Below, piece by piece: positions 15,934 to 24,090 of a stretch of 64,000 nt of DNA. The stretch comes from Roseobacter sp. MH60115 (GTDB taxonomy: Bacteria; Pseudomonadota; Alphaproteobacteria; Rhodobacterales; Rhodobacteraceae), in contig NZ_JADOBQ010000013.1 in NCBI RefSeq assembly GCF_015644665.1, positions 1 to 64,000 of the forward strand, in the 5' to 3' direction. The notes under the pieces are model-generated. The model was not told the DNA's origin, did not search any database, and saw only the letters and a program-made list of their open reading frames with translations. Numbering within the stretch: the first letter of the stretch is position 1; each line of letters opens with the position of its first letter. Position numbers and translations under genes: made by a program.

Positions 15934-15961
15934 GAGGTGCATAATGAGAATTATGTAAATT
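15934..15961. other. attR: dif-like XerC/XerD site, right prophage junction
   Basis: GAGGTGCATAA-TGAGAA-TTATGTAAATT has the same 11-6-11 dif layout and the same central hexamer as attL. Its arms are even closer to classical dif. Recombination between the two would excise a 6,199-bp circle and restore a host dif site. Confidence 0.85.
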
Positions 15962-16002
15962 TAGTTATCGCATCCCGTTCATCTTGAAATGAACACTCAT
16001 TG

Positions 16003-16212
16003 CTAGACCGGAAAATTGCCCTCATCGAAGGGATCGAATTCAGGGTCTTCCGGCACCACATCCGGTTTTGGATCTTCCGGTGGCGTCGGTGTGGGGTCCG
16101 GGTCGACAGGCTGCGGGTGTTCCGGCGACGGCGGCGCGGGCGGCGGGTCCGTGGGCATCGGCGTTTCGGAGGGTGGTTTTTCAGGTGGCCGTTGCAGATT
16201 TCGGGCAACCAT
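16003..16212 (-). CDS. 69-residue proline-rich acidic protein
   Basis: Beginning at the ATG at 16212, the product is dominated by Pro, Asp and Glu (for example PPEKPPSETPMPTDPPPAPP, later PTPTPPEDPKPD). It is certainly unstructured. AAAGGATC precedes the start. A perfect TTGAT-N4-ATCAA box is centred 65 bp upstream, the same spacing as at other genes here, which supports real expression. No family was recognised. It lies just outside the prophage attR site. Confidence 0.55.
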   Translation of the reverse strand: MVARNLQRPPEKPPSETPMPTDPPPAPPSPEHPQPVDPDPTPTPPEDPKPDVVPEDPEFDPFDEGNFPV

Positions 16213-16270
16213 AGCGGATCCTTTGCTGTCTGTTGCCTGTCCAATGTACCCGCCATGCCGTCGCGCCGAC

Positions 16271-16284
16271 TTGATTGGGATCAA
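16271..16284. promoter_or_regulatory. Consensus FNR/FixK box upstream of the proline-rich gene
   Basis: TTGAT-TGGG-ATCAA is a perfect dyad, centred about 65 bp before the ATG at 16212 on the minus strand. Confidence 0.8.
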
Positions 16285-16361
16285 GGCTTGCTGTCCCTGT
16301 GTCCGTCTGAAGTCTGTTCGCCTGACCAACGGCGTGCATCGGTCCGATGCTACATCATCGT

Positions 16362-16898
16362 CTAGTGCAGCGATCCTCTGGTGCTGAGCGACAATGCGCG
16401 GCCCCAGCCCAGTTCCGACCCGGTCAGGACAATCTCCGACGGGACGCGAAAGGTCTCGCCGATCCCGGCCAGAAGGTCGGCGATTTGCCCGGAATAGATG
16501 CCAAAGACGACGGCGCGAAACTGTTGCGACAGGACCATCAGCCTGTCGAAATCATCACGTCCGACAAGCAGTGCCCCGACAGCCGTCTCTGCCATGGCTT
16601 GCGCCCTGCGGTGGTTCAGCGGGATCAGACAGGGCGCTGTCCAAAATGCTTTTTCATCGGACCAGACGCTATAACGGGCGCTGTTCTGCTTCTCTCTGCC
16701 CGTGTCCTCCACGCGGAGAGTGCCGGACAGCAGCAGGCAGATCGCGTCGGTACGCCCATCGGGATCAAAGACATAGGCCCCGCGTGGAACCTCAACAAAA
16801 CGCCCGCGTTGCGCCAGAAACCGCAACACCTTTTCCGACCTGATCCCAAGCCGTTCGAGCTGCGTGTGGCGTGGTGATTTCGACTGCATGGTCTTCAT
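16362..16898 (-). CDS. Crp/Fnr-type cyclic-nucleotide-binding-domain protein lacking the HTH
   Basis: A 178-residue protein with a CNBD-like effector fold (residues about 15-130: VEVPRGAYVFDPDGRTDAIC, LLSGTLRVEDTG) and a dimerisation-like helix (about 135-165), but no helix-turn-helix; Crp/Fnr regulators are usually about 220-250 residues. After the helix only a short tail remains (TGSELGWGRALSLSTRGSLH). It is divergent from the flavodoxin gene across a region with a perfect FNR box centred 48 bp from its start. It may be a truncated regulator or a stand-alone sensor that does not bind DNA. Confidence 0.65.
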   Translation of the reverse strand: MKTMQSKSPRHTQLERLGIRSEKVLRFLAQRGRFVEVPRGAYVFDPDGRTDAICLLLSGTLRVEDTGREKQNSARYSVWSDEKAFWTAPCLIPLNHRRAQAMAETAVGALLVGRDDFDRLMVLSQQFRAVVFGIYSGQIADLLAGIGETFRVPSEIVLTGSELGWGRALSLSTRGSLH

Positions 16899-16939
16899 CC
16901 GTTTTCGGCTGTTGATAGGCCGGGTTTTGACGCCGCTTT

Positions 16940-16953
16940 TTGATATTTATCAA
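16940..16953. promoter_or_regulatory. Consensus FNR/FixK box between CNBD gene and flavodoxin
   Basis: TTGAT-ATTT-ATCAA is a perfect dyad, centred 62 bp before the flavodoxin ATG (17009) and 48 bp before the divergent CNBD gene start (16898). Confidence 0.85.
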
Positions 16954-17008
16954 CGCCGTGGTGCACCTTCTCTGCGAGGGTTTTGCAAACCTCATCGGAG
17001 ATGCCCCT

Positions 17009-17521
17009 ATGAAACCCTACCACCCGAAGACCGGCATTGTGTATTACTCGCGGACCGGCCATTCCCGGCGCATGGCCCTAAAGCTGTCGAACCTCCTCAA
17101 CGGCAGCCTGGTCGAGCTCAAGGCACCGGCCTATACCGCCGGTTTTCTCAGCTATCTGCGCGCCGGTTTCGACAGCGTGAGACAGCATTGCGTGCTGGGC
17201 CCGCAATCTTTCACGTCGCTGACGGAGTATGACCGCATTGTCCTCTGCGGGCCGGTCTGGACCTCATACCCTGCGGTACCGCTACGGGCCTTGCTGCGCT
17301 CTGATGTGGATTTGCCCTATACGGTTGCGATGTTTCTGACCAGCGGGGCGCATTCACCGCCGCACAAGGCGTTTACGGCGGGCGAGGCCGATCTAACCCA
17401 CAGGTTTGTGGCGACAGCATGCGTTGCCAATGCGGATGAAGGCGGCGACGAAGAAGCCCATATCATCAAGCGGTTCCTGAGAGATCTCGAGGATGCGCGC
17501 GCGTCTTCTTACGGAACTTGA
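17009..17521 (+). CDS. Flavodoxin-family protein
   Basis: A 170-residue protein whose N-terminus has the flavodoxin FMN-phosphate loop ([14 protein letters not shown], residues 9-22), followed by alternating strands and helices, with [19 protein letters not shown] near residue 80 in the position of the second FMN loop. It resembles the flavodoxin/NADPH-quinone-reductase-like group rather than a classical electron-carrier flavodoxin. The start at 17009 is used with GGAG upstream. A perfect FNR box lies 62 bp before it, and another overlaps its stop codon and serves the next operon. Confidence 0.8.
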   Translation: MKPYHPKTGIVYYSRTGHSRRMALKLSNLLNGSLVELKAPAYTAGFLSYLRAGFDSVRQHCVLGPQSFTSLTEYDRIVLCGPVWTSYPAVPLRALLRSDVDLPYTVAMFLTSGAHSPPHKAFTAGEADLTHRFVATACVANADEGGDEEAHIIKRFLRDLEDARASSYGT

Positions 17522-17531
17522 TATCCATCAA
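17518..17531. promoter_or_regulatory. Consensus FNR/FixK box upstream of ABC-FtsX-HlyD-PhaC operon
   Basis: TTGAT-ATCC-ATCAA with symmetric flanks (ACTTGAT/ATCAAGT). It overlaps the flavodoxin stop and is centred 56 bp before the GTG at 17581, which argues against the in-frame TTG at 17518 being the start. Confidence 0.85.
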
Positions 17532-17580
17532 GTTGCGCCCGTCCGCTGCCCTGTATCACCCGGGTGAGCAGGAGACGCCC

Positions 17581-18288
17581 GTGGCAGACATTATCTTCAA
17601 GACGCAAGGTGTCACCAAGGTTTACGACACCGGTGAGCTTAAGGTCTACGCGCTCGATAGCGTCGATCTTGAGCTCTTCAAGGGTGAGTTGACGGTGCTG
17701 CTCGGCCCCTCCGGCAGCGGGAAATCGACGCTGCTCAACATCCTCGGCGGGTTGGATCATGCAACGGACGGGCGGGTCTGGTTCGATGATCTGGAACTGA
17801 CGGATATGTCCGACCGGGGCCTCACGCGGTACCGCCGCGATCATGTCGGTTTCGTCTTCCAGTTCTACAATCTGGTGCCCAGCCTGACGGCCCGCGAAAA
17901 CGTGCAGCTGGTAACGGATGTGGCCCCGCACCCGATGCCTGCCGAAGAGGCGCTGGACCTCGTGGGTCTGGGCAAGCGCATGGATCACTTTCCGTCAGAG
18001 ATGTCAGGGGGTGAACAGCAGCGGGTCGCCATTGCGCGCGCCATCGCCAAACGCCCGCAAATCCTGCTCTGTGATGAACCGACCGGCGCGCTGGACAGTA
18101 CCACAGGTGTGCAGGTCTTGGAGGTCTTGCGCGACATCAACGAACGCTTTGGCACCACCACGGTGGTGATCACGCATAACGCGGAAATCCAGCGCATGGC
18201 GCATCGGGTGATCTTTTTCCAGGATGGCAAGATCAGCGAGACCCGGATCAATGCCGAACGGCTCGCCCCGTCCGAGATCGCGTGGTGA
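17581..18288 (+). CDS. ABC transporter ATPase (LolD/MacB type)
   Basis: A 235-residue ATPase with Walker [11 protein letters not shown] (residues about 41-50), a [14 protein letters not shown] signature, Walker [14 protein letters not shown] and a following switch histidine (VVITHNAE). The insert [15 protein letters not shown] is typical of the MacB/LolD class that powers periplasmic lipid or peptide extrusion rather than uptake. The GTG start has AGGAGA at ideal spacing; the TTG further upstream lies in an FNR box. It is followed 6 bp later by its permease and then an HlyD-type adaptor, making a three-part exporter. Confidence 0.9.
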   Translation: MADIIFKTQGVTKVYDTGELKVYALDSVDLELFKGELTVLLGPSGSGKSTLLNILGGLDHATDGRVWFDDLELTDMSDRGLTRYRRDHVGFVFQFYNLVPSLTARENVQLVTDVAPHPMPAEEALDLVGLGKRMDHFPSEMSGGEQQRVAIARAIAKRPQILLCDEPTGALDSTTGVQVLEVLRDINERFGTTTVVITHNAEIQRMAHRVIFFQDGKISETRINAERLAPSEIAW

Positions 18289-18294
18289 TCCGCC

Positions 18295-20658
18295 ATGCAG
18301 GCGATTGACAAAAAACTGCTGCGCGATTTCAGAAGGCTCTGGATGCAGGCGATTGCGATTGCGCTGGTCCTGGCCTGCGGGGTGGCGATCCTGCTGACCT
18401 CGGTGGGGATGTATTCGGCGCTGTCGGAAACCCGGACCGCCTATTACGAGCGTAACCGGTTTGCGGATGTCTTTGTGCACACGACGCGGGCCCCTGAATC
18501 GCTACTGCCTGAGATTGCCCGGATCGACGGGGTTCTGAATGTCGAGGCCCGGATTTCAGGCGATGCGATCCTCGACATTCCCGGACGGGTGAAAACGGCC
18601 GTGGGCCGGGTGCTGTCCTACCCCGAAGACCGGGAGCCGGTTCTGAACGTGCCCCTGCTGGTGCAGGGCCGGTTTCCCAATCCGATGGTGACGGATGAGG
18701 TTGTGGTCAACGCCCCTTTTGCGGAGGCCAACGGGTTTGAGCCGGGGGATAGTTTCAGCGCCAACCTGCGCGGGCAAAAGCGCGCGTTGACGATTGTGGG
18801 CACCGTGCTGTCGCCGGAATTTGTCTATACCATCGGGCCCGGTGCCCTGATGCCGGACAACACATCCTTTGGGATCATCTGGATGTCGGAACGGGCTGCT
18901 GCGGCGGCCTTTGACATGACAGGCGCGTTCAATGACGTGGCGATTGCGGTGGCTGCGGGCCTGCCCACGGCCCCTGTCATCGATGCGGTGGATGACCTGC
19001 TGGAGCCCTACGGCGGCTTCGGAGCGTACGACCGGACCACGCAGCAATCCGATGCCTTTCTGGATGCCGAGATCAGCCAGCTCAAGGGGATGGCCGCGAT
19101 CCTGCCGCCGATCTTCTTTGGCATCGCGGGGTTTCTGGTCAGCATGGTGCTGAGCCGGATCATCGCGCTGGAGCGTAGCGAGATCGGACTGTTGAAGGCC
19201 ATCGGATACTCCAACACGGAGGTTTGCCTGCACTATCTGATGCTGGCTGGGCTGATTGCGCTGGCGGGGGTCTTGCTGGGCTGGGGCGCAGGGACAGTGC
19301 TGGCCCGCAGCATGGCCAACCAATACGCGCAGTTTTTCAATTTCCCCTTCGTGATTTTCCGGGTGTCTTATTGGGTCTATGCCGCAGCGGGTCTGGCTGG
19401 GCTGGCGACCACCAGCCTGGGGGCTGCGCATAGTGCGCTGCAGGCGGCGCGGCTGGCCCCGGCCATCGCGATGCAACCCCCTGCCCCGCCCCGGTTCAAA
19501 CGTTCGGTCATCGACGAGATGATGGCCCGCCTGCGTCTGACGCAGCCGACAATCATGATCCTGCGCAGCCTCTTGCGCTGGCCCTTGCGCAGCTTTCTGA
19601 CCTCGCTGGGGCTGGCGCTGGCCGTTGCCTCGGTCATTGCGTCGATCTTCATCAATGATGCGCTGGATGAAATCGTCGACCTCGCTTTTTATCAGACCAA
19701 CCGTCAGGACGCGATGCTGATCTTTTCCGATGATGTCCTTGAAACTGCCTTGGAAGAGGCCCGCACCCTGCCCGGCGTCCTGCAGGCCGAAAGCCAGCAG
19801 TTTCACACCGCCATCCTGCACAAGGGGCATCTGTCGAAACGCGTGGCCGTCGAAGCGCGCCGCCCCGGCACGGATCTCAGCCGCGTTATCGATGCCTCGG
19901 GCCGTCTGATGACGGCGCCGCCGGGCGGGATTCTATTGTCGCTTCGTCTTGCCGATCAGCTGGACGTGCAGGCCGGGGATGTGATCGAAGCAGAGTTCCT
20001 CAGCGGCAGGCGCGAGACCTTCGATCTGGTGGTGACCGGGTTGGTGGAGCAGCATTTCGGGCTGGGGGCCTATATGGATCTGGCGTTTCTGAATGCGCTC
20101 TTTCGGCAAGCGCCGCAGCTGACGACGGTGAATGTGACGCTGGATGACCACCAGACGGAGGCGCTGCACAAGGCGATCAAGGAATTGCCCGAACTGTCGG
20201 GCCTGATCGAGATGACCGAGAACCGGCAATCGTTTCAGGACACCATCGACCAGAATGTGACCGTGATGAACACCATCTACATCGTGATTGCCGTGCTCAT
20301 CACCGTCGGCGTGACCTATAACGCCGCGCGCATCCAGCTGTCGGAACGGGCGCGCGAGCTGGCCAGCCTGCGCATCCTCGGGTTCGACCGGGGCGAGGTG
20401 TCCTACATCCTCGTGGGGGAAATGATGCTGATCGCCCTGATCGCACAGCCCTTTGGCTGGCTGATCGGGGCATGGATTGCGCGCACGATGACCAATGCCT
20501 TTACCAGCGATGTCTACGCCATTCCGCTGGTGTTGCAGCCCGCCACATTTACCAGCGCCAGTCTGGTCGTGCTGACCGCCTCTTTCGTGTCGGTGATGAT
20601 CGTCCGCCGGCGGCTGGATCGGCTGAATCTGGTCGCCGTCATGAAGACAAGGGAATGA
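18295..20658 (+). CDS. FtsX-like ABC permease
   Basis: A 787-residue permease with an N-terminal membrane helix, a large periplasmic (MacB-core-like) domain, a group of membrane segments near residues 270-400, a second periplasmic domain and a final set near 660-780. This is the tandem-FtsX layout of LolCE/MacB-type exporters that move substrates within the periplasm by mechanotransmission. Partner of the ATPase immediately upstream and the adaptor downstream. The substrate is not evident. Confidence 0.88.
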   Translation: MQAIDKKLLRDFRRLWMQAIAIALVLACGVAILLTSVGMYSALSETRTAYYERNRFADVFVHTTRAPESLLPEIARIDGVLNVEARISGDAILDIPGRVKTAVGRVLSYPEDREPVLNVPLLVQGRFPNPMVTDEVVVNAPFAEANGFEPGDSFSANLRGQKRALTIVGTVLSPEFVYTIGPGALMPDNTSFGIIWMSERAAAAAFDMTGAFNDVAIAVAAGLPTAPVIDAVDDLLEPYGGFGAYDRTTQQSDAFLDAEISQLKGMAAILPPIFFGIAGFLVSMVLSRIIALERSEIGLLKAIGYSNTEVCLHYLMLAGLIALAGVLLGWGAGTVLARSMANQYAQFFNFPFVIFRVSYWVYAAAGLAGLATTSLGAAHSALQAARLAPAIAMQPPAPPRFKRSVIDEMMARLRLTQPTIMILRSLLRWPLRSFLTSLGLALAVASVIASIFINDALDEIVDLAFYQTNRQDAMLIFSDDVLETALEEARTLPGVLQAESQQFHTAILHKGHLSKRVAVEARRPGTDLSRVIDASGRLMTAPPGGILLSLRLADQLDVQAGDVIEAEFLSGRRETFDLVVTGLVEQHFGLGAYMDLAFLNALFRQAPQLTTVNVTLDDHQTEALHKAIKELPELSGLIEMTENRQSFQDTIDQNVTVMNTIYIVIAVLITVGVTYNAARIQLSERARELASLRILGFDRGEVSYILVGEMMLIALIAQPFGWLIGAWIARTMTNAFTSDVYAIPLVLQPATFTSASLVVLTASFVSVMIVRRRLDRLNLVAVMKTRE

Positions 20659-20662
20659 AATC

Positions 20663-21874
20663 ATGACCTATTCTACACGTACGTTGGTTTTGATCGGGTT
20701 CGGCGTCGCCGTGGTGTCCGGGCTGGCCTACGTCAGCTTTCGCGAGGACCCGGTGCCTGTGGACCTCGCAGAGGTCACGCGCGGCCCGCTGGAAGTGACG
20801 ATCAATGCCGAAGGCGAAACCGAAGTGCGCGACCTCTTCGAGGTGGCCTCTCCCATTGCGGGCACGGCGCTGCGGTCCCCCGTCGAGGAGGGCGACAGGG
20901 TGCGGGCGGGCGAAACGGTTGTCGCCATCGTGCAACCCGCGTCCTCGGGCTTGTTGGACGCCCGCACCCGGCTGCAGGCCGAGGCCACCTTGCAGGAAGC
21001 CCTGGCAGCGCGTCACGTGGCGCAGGCGGATTTGCGACAGGCCGAGGAAACCCTCAGCTTTGCCCGGTCGCAGTTCGACCGCACACAGGCCCTGGTCAAC
21101 CGGGGTGTCGCCTCGATCACCAAGCTGGAGGATGACACCCAGCGTCTGGCGGTTGCCGAGGCCGCCGTGCAGGCCGAAGAGGCGCGGATCGAAATGGCGC
21201 AAGGCACGATCGAACGCGCGCGGGCGAGCCTGCTGGAAACCGATGAAACGGACCACCGGCCTGCCAGCTGCTGCGTTGAACTGAGGGCCCCGGCGGATGG
21301 TGTCATCCTGTCGGTGGGCGCCATCAGTCAGCGCCCGGTGTCCATTGGCACCCCGCTGGTCAGCATCGGCGATCCGGAAGACCTCGAACTGGTGGCCGAC
21401 ATCCTGTCCCATGATGCGGTCCGGTTGGAGGCCGGGGCGCTGGCCTATGTCGAGCGCTGGGGCGGCGACAAGACGCTGCAGGCCCGGCTTGACCGTATCG
21501 ACCCCAAGGCGCGCACCAAGGTTTCCGCTCTGGGCATCGAAGAGCAGCGGGTGGACGCCTATTTCACCCTGACCAGCCCGCGCGCGGATCGGCCCAATCT
21601 GGGGGACGGCTTCTCCGTCTTTCTCAGGATCGTCGAATGGCATGCGGATGATGTGCTGCAAATGCCGCTGAGTGCCGCCTTTCGGGATGGGGCGGATTGG
21701 GCTGTGTTTGTCTCGAACGGTGGGGTGGCGGAGAAACGGACCGTGACGCTGGGCCGCCGCAATGCGCGGGTGACCGAGGTTCAGGGCGGTCTGGACCCCG
21801 GTGAACAGGTCGTCACCCATCCCAGCGATGCCATTTCAAGTGGCGTCACCCTCGTTGAAAGGTCGCAACTATGA
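20663..21874 (+). CDS. HlyD-type periplasmic adaptor subunit
   Basis: A 403-residue membrane-fusion protein with one N-terminal membrane helix (about residues 6-24), a barrel-sandwich half (VEVTINAEGETEVRD, SPVEEGDRVRAGETVV), a long alpha-hairpin (about 90-195) and the second lipoyl-like half (ELRAPADGVILSVGAISQRP), then beta-barrel domains. It would bridge the FtsX permease to an outer-membrane factor. A cysteine pair (SCCVEL) precedes the second lipoyl half. Its stop overlaps the phaC start (ATGA). Confidence 0.88.
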   Translation: MTYSTRTLVLIGFGVAVVSGLAYVSFREDPVPVDLAEVTRGPLEVTINAEGETEVRDLFEVASPIAGTALRSPVEEGDRVRAGETVVAIVQPASSGLLDARTRLQAEATLQEALAARHVAQADLRQAEETLSFARSQFDRTQALVNRGVASITKLEDDTQRLAVAEAAVQAEEARIEMAQGTIERARASLLETDETDHRPASCCVELRAPADGVILSVGAISQRPVSIGTPLVSIGDPEDLELVADILSHDAVRLEAGALAYVERWGGDKTLQARLDRIDPKARTKVSALGIEEQRVDAYFTLTSPRADRPNLGDGFSVFLRIVEWHADDVLQMPLSAAFRDGADWAVFVSNGGVAEKRTVTLGRRNARVTEVQGGLDPGEQVVTHPSDAISSGVTLVERSQL

Positions 21875-23523
21875 CGGATGCATCCGCAAAACAGCACAAG
21901 CTTGACCCCAAGTGGCACGCCGCCTTTGGTCAGCTGACCGGTGGGTTGTCCCCGGCGGCGCTGGCCACGGCCTATCTGGATTGGTCGCTGCACCTGATGG
22001 CCTCGCCGGACAAGCAATCGGACCTGCTGAAACTCGCGATATCGCCTGCCGCCGATGCCGATCTGTCGCAGGATCCGCGGTTCCGGCACCCGGCGTGGCA
22101 GATGTTTCCCTATAATCTGGTCGCACAGGGGTTCATGACCACGCAGACCTGGTGGGATACGGCAACCACCGGCATGCCCGGCGTTGATCCGAAACATGCC
22201 GAGATCGTGCATTTTGCCGTGCGGCAGTGGCTGGATATGCTTTCGCCTGCGAATTTCGCGGGCAGCAATCCGCAGGTTCTGGAACGGACGCGCGAGGAGC
22301 TGGGTCAGAATCTGGTCCGTGGCGCGCGCTACTGGATGGAAGATTTCAACCGGCTGATCTCCAACCAGCCGCGCCGTAGTAGCAGCCATCGCGTGGGGGA
22401 AGATCTGGCGACCACACCGGGGGATGTTGTCTTCCGCAATGGGTTGATCGAGTTGATCCGCTATCATCCCACCACCGACAAGGTGCGCCCGGAACCGATC
22501 CTGATCGTGCCGGCCTGGATCATGAAATACTATATTCTGGATCTCACGGCGCAGCGGTCCCTGGTGGCCTACCTGCGCGATCAGGGGTTCGAAGTGTACA
22601 TCATTTCCTGGAAAAACCCCGACAAGAGTGATGCGTCCCTCTCCATGCAGGACTACGTGGATCTTGGTGTGCGGGCGGCCATTGCGCAGATCACATCCAC
22701 CGGGGCCAAGCATCTGCATGCGGCGGGCTACTGTCTGGGCGGGACCTTGCTGGCGATCACAGCGGCGGCGATGGCGCGCGATGGCGATGACAGGCTGCGC
22801 ACGGTCAGCCTGCTGGCCTCGCAGGTCGATTTCTCCGAGCCGGGGGAATTGGGCCTCTTCATCAACGAAAGTCAGATCGCGTTTCTGGAAGATATGATGG
22901 CCACGCGCGGCTATCTCGAAGCGGATCAGATGGCCGGGGCGTTTCAGTTGCTGCGCTCCAACGATCTGATCTGGAGCCGGGTCATCAGGCACTATCTTCT
23001 GGGCGAACGCACGGCGGACAACCCGCTGATGGCCTGGAATGCGGACGCGACCAGAATGCCCGCCACAATGCATTCCGAATATCTCAGGCGGTTGTTTCTG
23101 AACAACGATCTGGCCAAAGGCCGGTTCGAGGTGGATGGCGCATCCATTGCGTTGACGGACATCCGCGCGCCGATCTACAGCGTGGCGACGGAAAAGGATC
23201 ACGTCTCGCCCTGGACATCGGTGTTCCGACTATCTCTGCTGACGGATACGGATGTTACCTTTGTGCTGACCAACGGCGGCCACAACGGCGGTATCCTGTC
23301 TGAGCCCGGTCATGCGGGTCGGCATTTCAGGCATGGCCATAAGGTGGAAGGGGATGCGCATATCACTGCGCAGGACTGGTTTGATCGTGAAACCCCACAG
23401 GACGGATCGTGGTGGGAACATTGGTCGGGATGGTTGAAAAAACGAAGCGGCGATCCCGAAGATCCCCGCTCGTCACGCATCACCGTTCTGGACAAAGCGC
23501 CGGGGCGCTACGTTTTTGGTTAG
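21871..23523 (+). CDS. phaC: Poly(3-hydroxyalkanoate) synthase-like alpha/beta hydrolase
   Basis: A 550-residue protein with the class I PHA synthase layout: an N-terminal PhaC domain followed by an alpha/beta-hydrolase core. The lipase-box-like nucleophile motif is AAGYCLGGTLLAIT with catalytic Cys, the Asp lies in ATEKDHVSPW, and the His in TNGGHNGGI. PHA synthases polymerise 3-hydroxyacyl-CoA into storage granules. It is translationally coupled (ATGA) to the adaptor gene and convergent with a phasin gene, supporting a granule role, though its length is slightly under the usual 560-600 residues. Likely co-transcribed from the FNR-box promoter at 17518. Confidence 0.85.
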   Translation: MTDASAKQHKLDPKWHAAFGQLTGGLSPAALATAYLDWSLHLMASPDKQSDLLKLAISPAADADLSQDPRFRHPAWQMFPYNLVAQGFMTTQTWWDTATTGMPGVDPKHAEIVHFAVRQWLDMLSPANFAGSNPQVLERTREELGQNLVRGARYWMEDFNRLISNQPRRSSSHRVGEDLATTPGDVVFRNGLIELIRYHPTTDKVRPEPILIVPAWIMKYYILDLTAQRSLVAYLRDQGFEVYIISWKNPDKSDASLSMQDYVDLGVRAAIAQITSTGAKHLHAAGYCLGGTLLAITAAAMARDGDDRLRTVSLLASQVDFSEPGELGLFINESQIAFLEDMMATRGYLEADQMAGAFQLLRSNDLIWSRVIRHYLLGERTADNPLMAWNADATRMPATMHSEYLRRLFLNNDLAKGRFEVDGASIALTDIRAPIYSVATEKDHVSPWTSVFRLSLLTDTDVTFVLTNGGHNGGILSEPGHAGRHFRHGHKVEGDAHITAQDWFDRETPQDGSWWEHWSGWLKKRSGDPEDPRSSRITVLDKAPGRYVFG

Positions 23524-23873
23524 GACTTGCTGTTCTGATCCTTGAGGTTTGCCGCAAAAGTCTTGGTGCCCATCTCGACCAGCTTGCCGGTTTCGGCCTG
23601 ATACTGATCCAACGCTTTCTGGACGAACTCGGTCTGGATCGCCTGAAGCTCGGTCATGTTCTTGCAATGCAGGATCTCATGCTGGGTCTTCACGTCTTCC
23701 TTGATCCGATCTGCGACGAAACTGGCCACTTCGGCCCCCATGTCGCCCATGGTCTCGATCCAGGCGCTGCTCATGCCAAGCATATTGCCGAGCCCGGCTT
23801 CCTGCAGTTGGGTGAACGCGGCCAAGGGCGCTTCGCTCAGGGATGAAGGTGACTTCTCTGCCTTATTTGCCAT
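23520..23873 (-). CDS. Phasin family protein
   Basis: A 117-residue helical protein with a phasin signature in its middle (KEDVKTQHEILHCKNMTELQAIQTEFVQKALDQYQ), preceded by a low-complexity start. Phasins coat PHA granules and control their size and access. Its stop overlaps the stop of the phaC gene, which is convergent; both share the four bases TTAG. An FNR-like box lies 67 bp before its start. Confidence 0.85.
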   Translation of the reverse strand: MANKAEKSPSSLSEAPLAAFTQLQEAGLGNMLGMSSAWIETMGDMGAEVASFVADRIKEDVKTQHEILHCKNMTELQAIQTEFVQKALDQYQAETGKLVEMGTKTFAANLKDQNSKS

Positions 23874-23933
23874 GTCTGGCCCTCCTATTTTTGATAGCTC
23901 GCCTCAATCCTAGGTCCCGATCCTGCTGTTTGA

Positions 23934-23947
23934 TTGACATTGCTCAA
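23934..23947. promoter_or_regulatory. FNR-like box upstream of phasin
   Basis: TTGAC-ATTG-CTCAA is symmetric at the TTGA/TCAA core with a non-consensus fifth base on both arms. Centred about 67 bp before the phasin ATG (23873). Confidence 0.55.
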
Positions 23948-24026
23948 TCCGGCGTGCTGGGCGCGGCGCAGATCGGCGCGCAAGCGCTCAGACGGCAATT
24001 GCCGGAGATCACAAGCGCCCGGTCTC

Positions 24027-24040
24027 TTGAGAAAAGTCAA
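24027..24040. promoter_or_regulatory. FNR-like box upstream of the M50 protease
   Basis: TTGAG-AAAA-GTCAA has intact TTGA/TCAA cores. It is centred 57 bp before the ATG at 24091, matching other genes here. Its last base is the first base of the in-frame ATG at 24040, so that start is unlikely. Confidence 0.6.
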
Positions 24041-24090
24041 TGAACACACATCCTTCGCCGCTAATCTGGCGACCAAAGATGAGGCGGCTT

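Larger units (their letters stand above)
9741..15953 (-). mobile_element. Microviridae (ssDNA microvirus) prophage integrated at dif
   Basis: A unit of 6,199 bp lies between exact 14-bp repeats within dif-like sites. It carries a complete microvirus gene set on the minus strand in the order small membrane protein, 47-residue protein, VP2 pilot protein, 40-residue basic protein, VP1 major capsid protein, an unassigned protein, M15 peptidase and VP4 replication initiator. Lower G+C than the flanks fits foreign origin. Microviruses lack an integrase and are known to use host XerCD at dif, which this arrangement matches. Gene content with an M15 peptidase recalls roseobacter/pequenovirus-amoyvirus-type microviruses. 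All recognised genes look intact, so it may be inducible. Confidence 0.92.
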
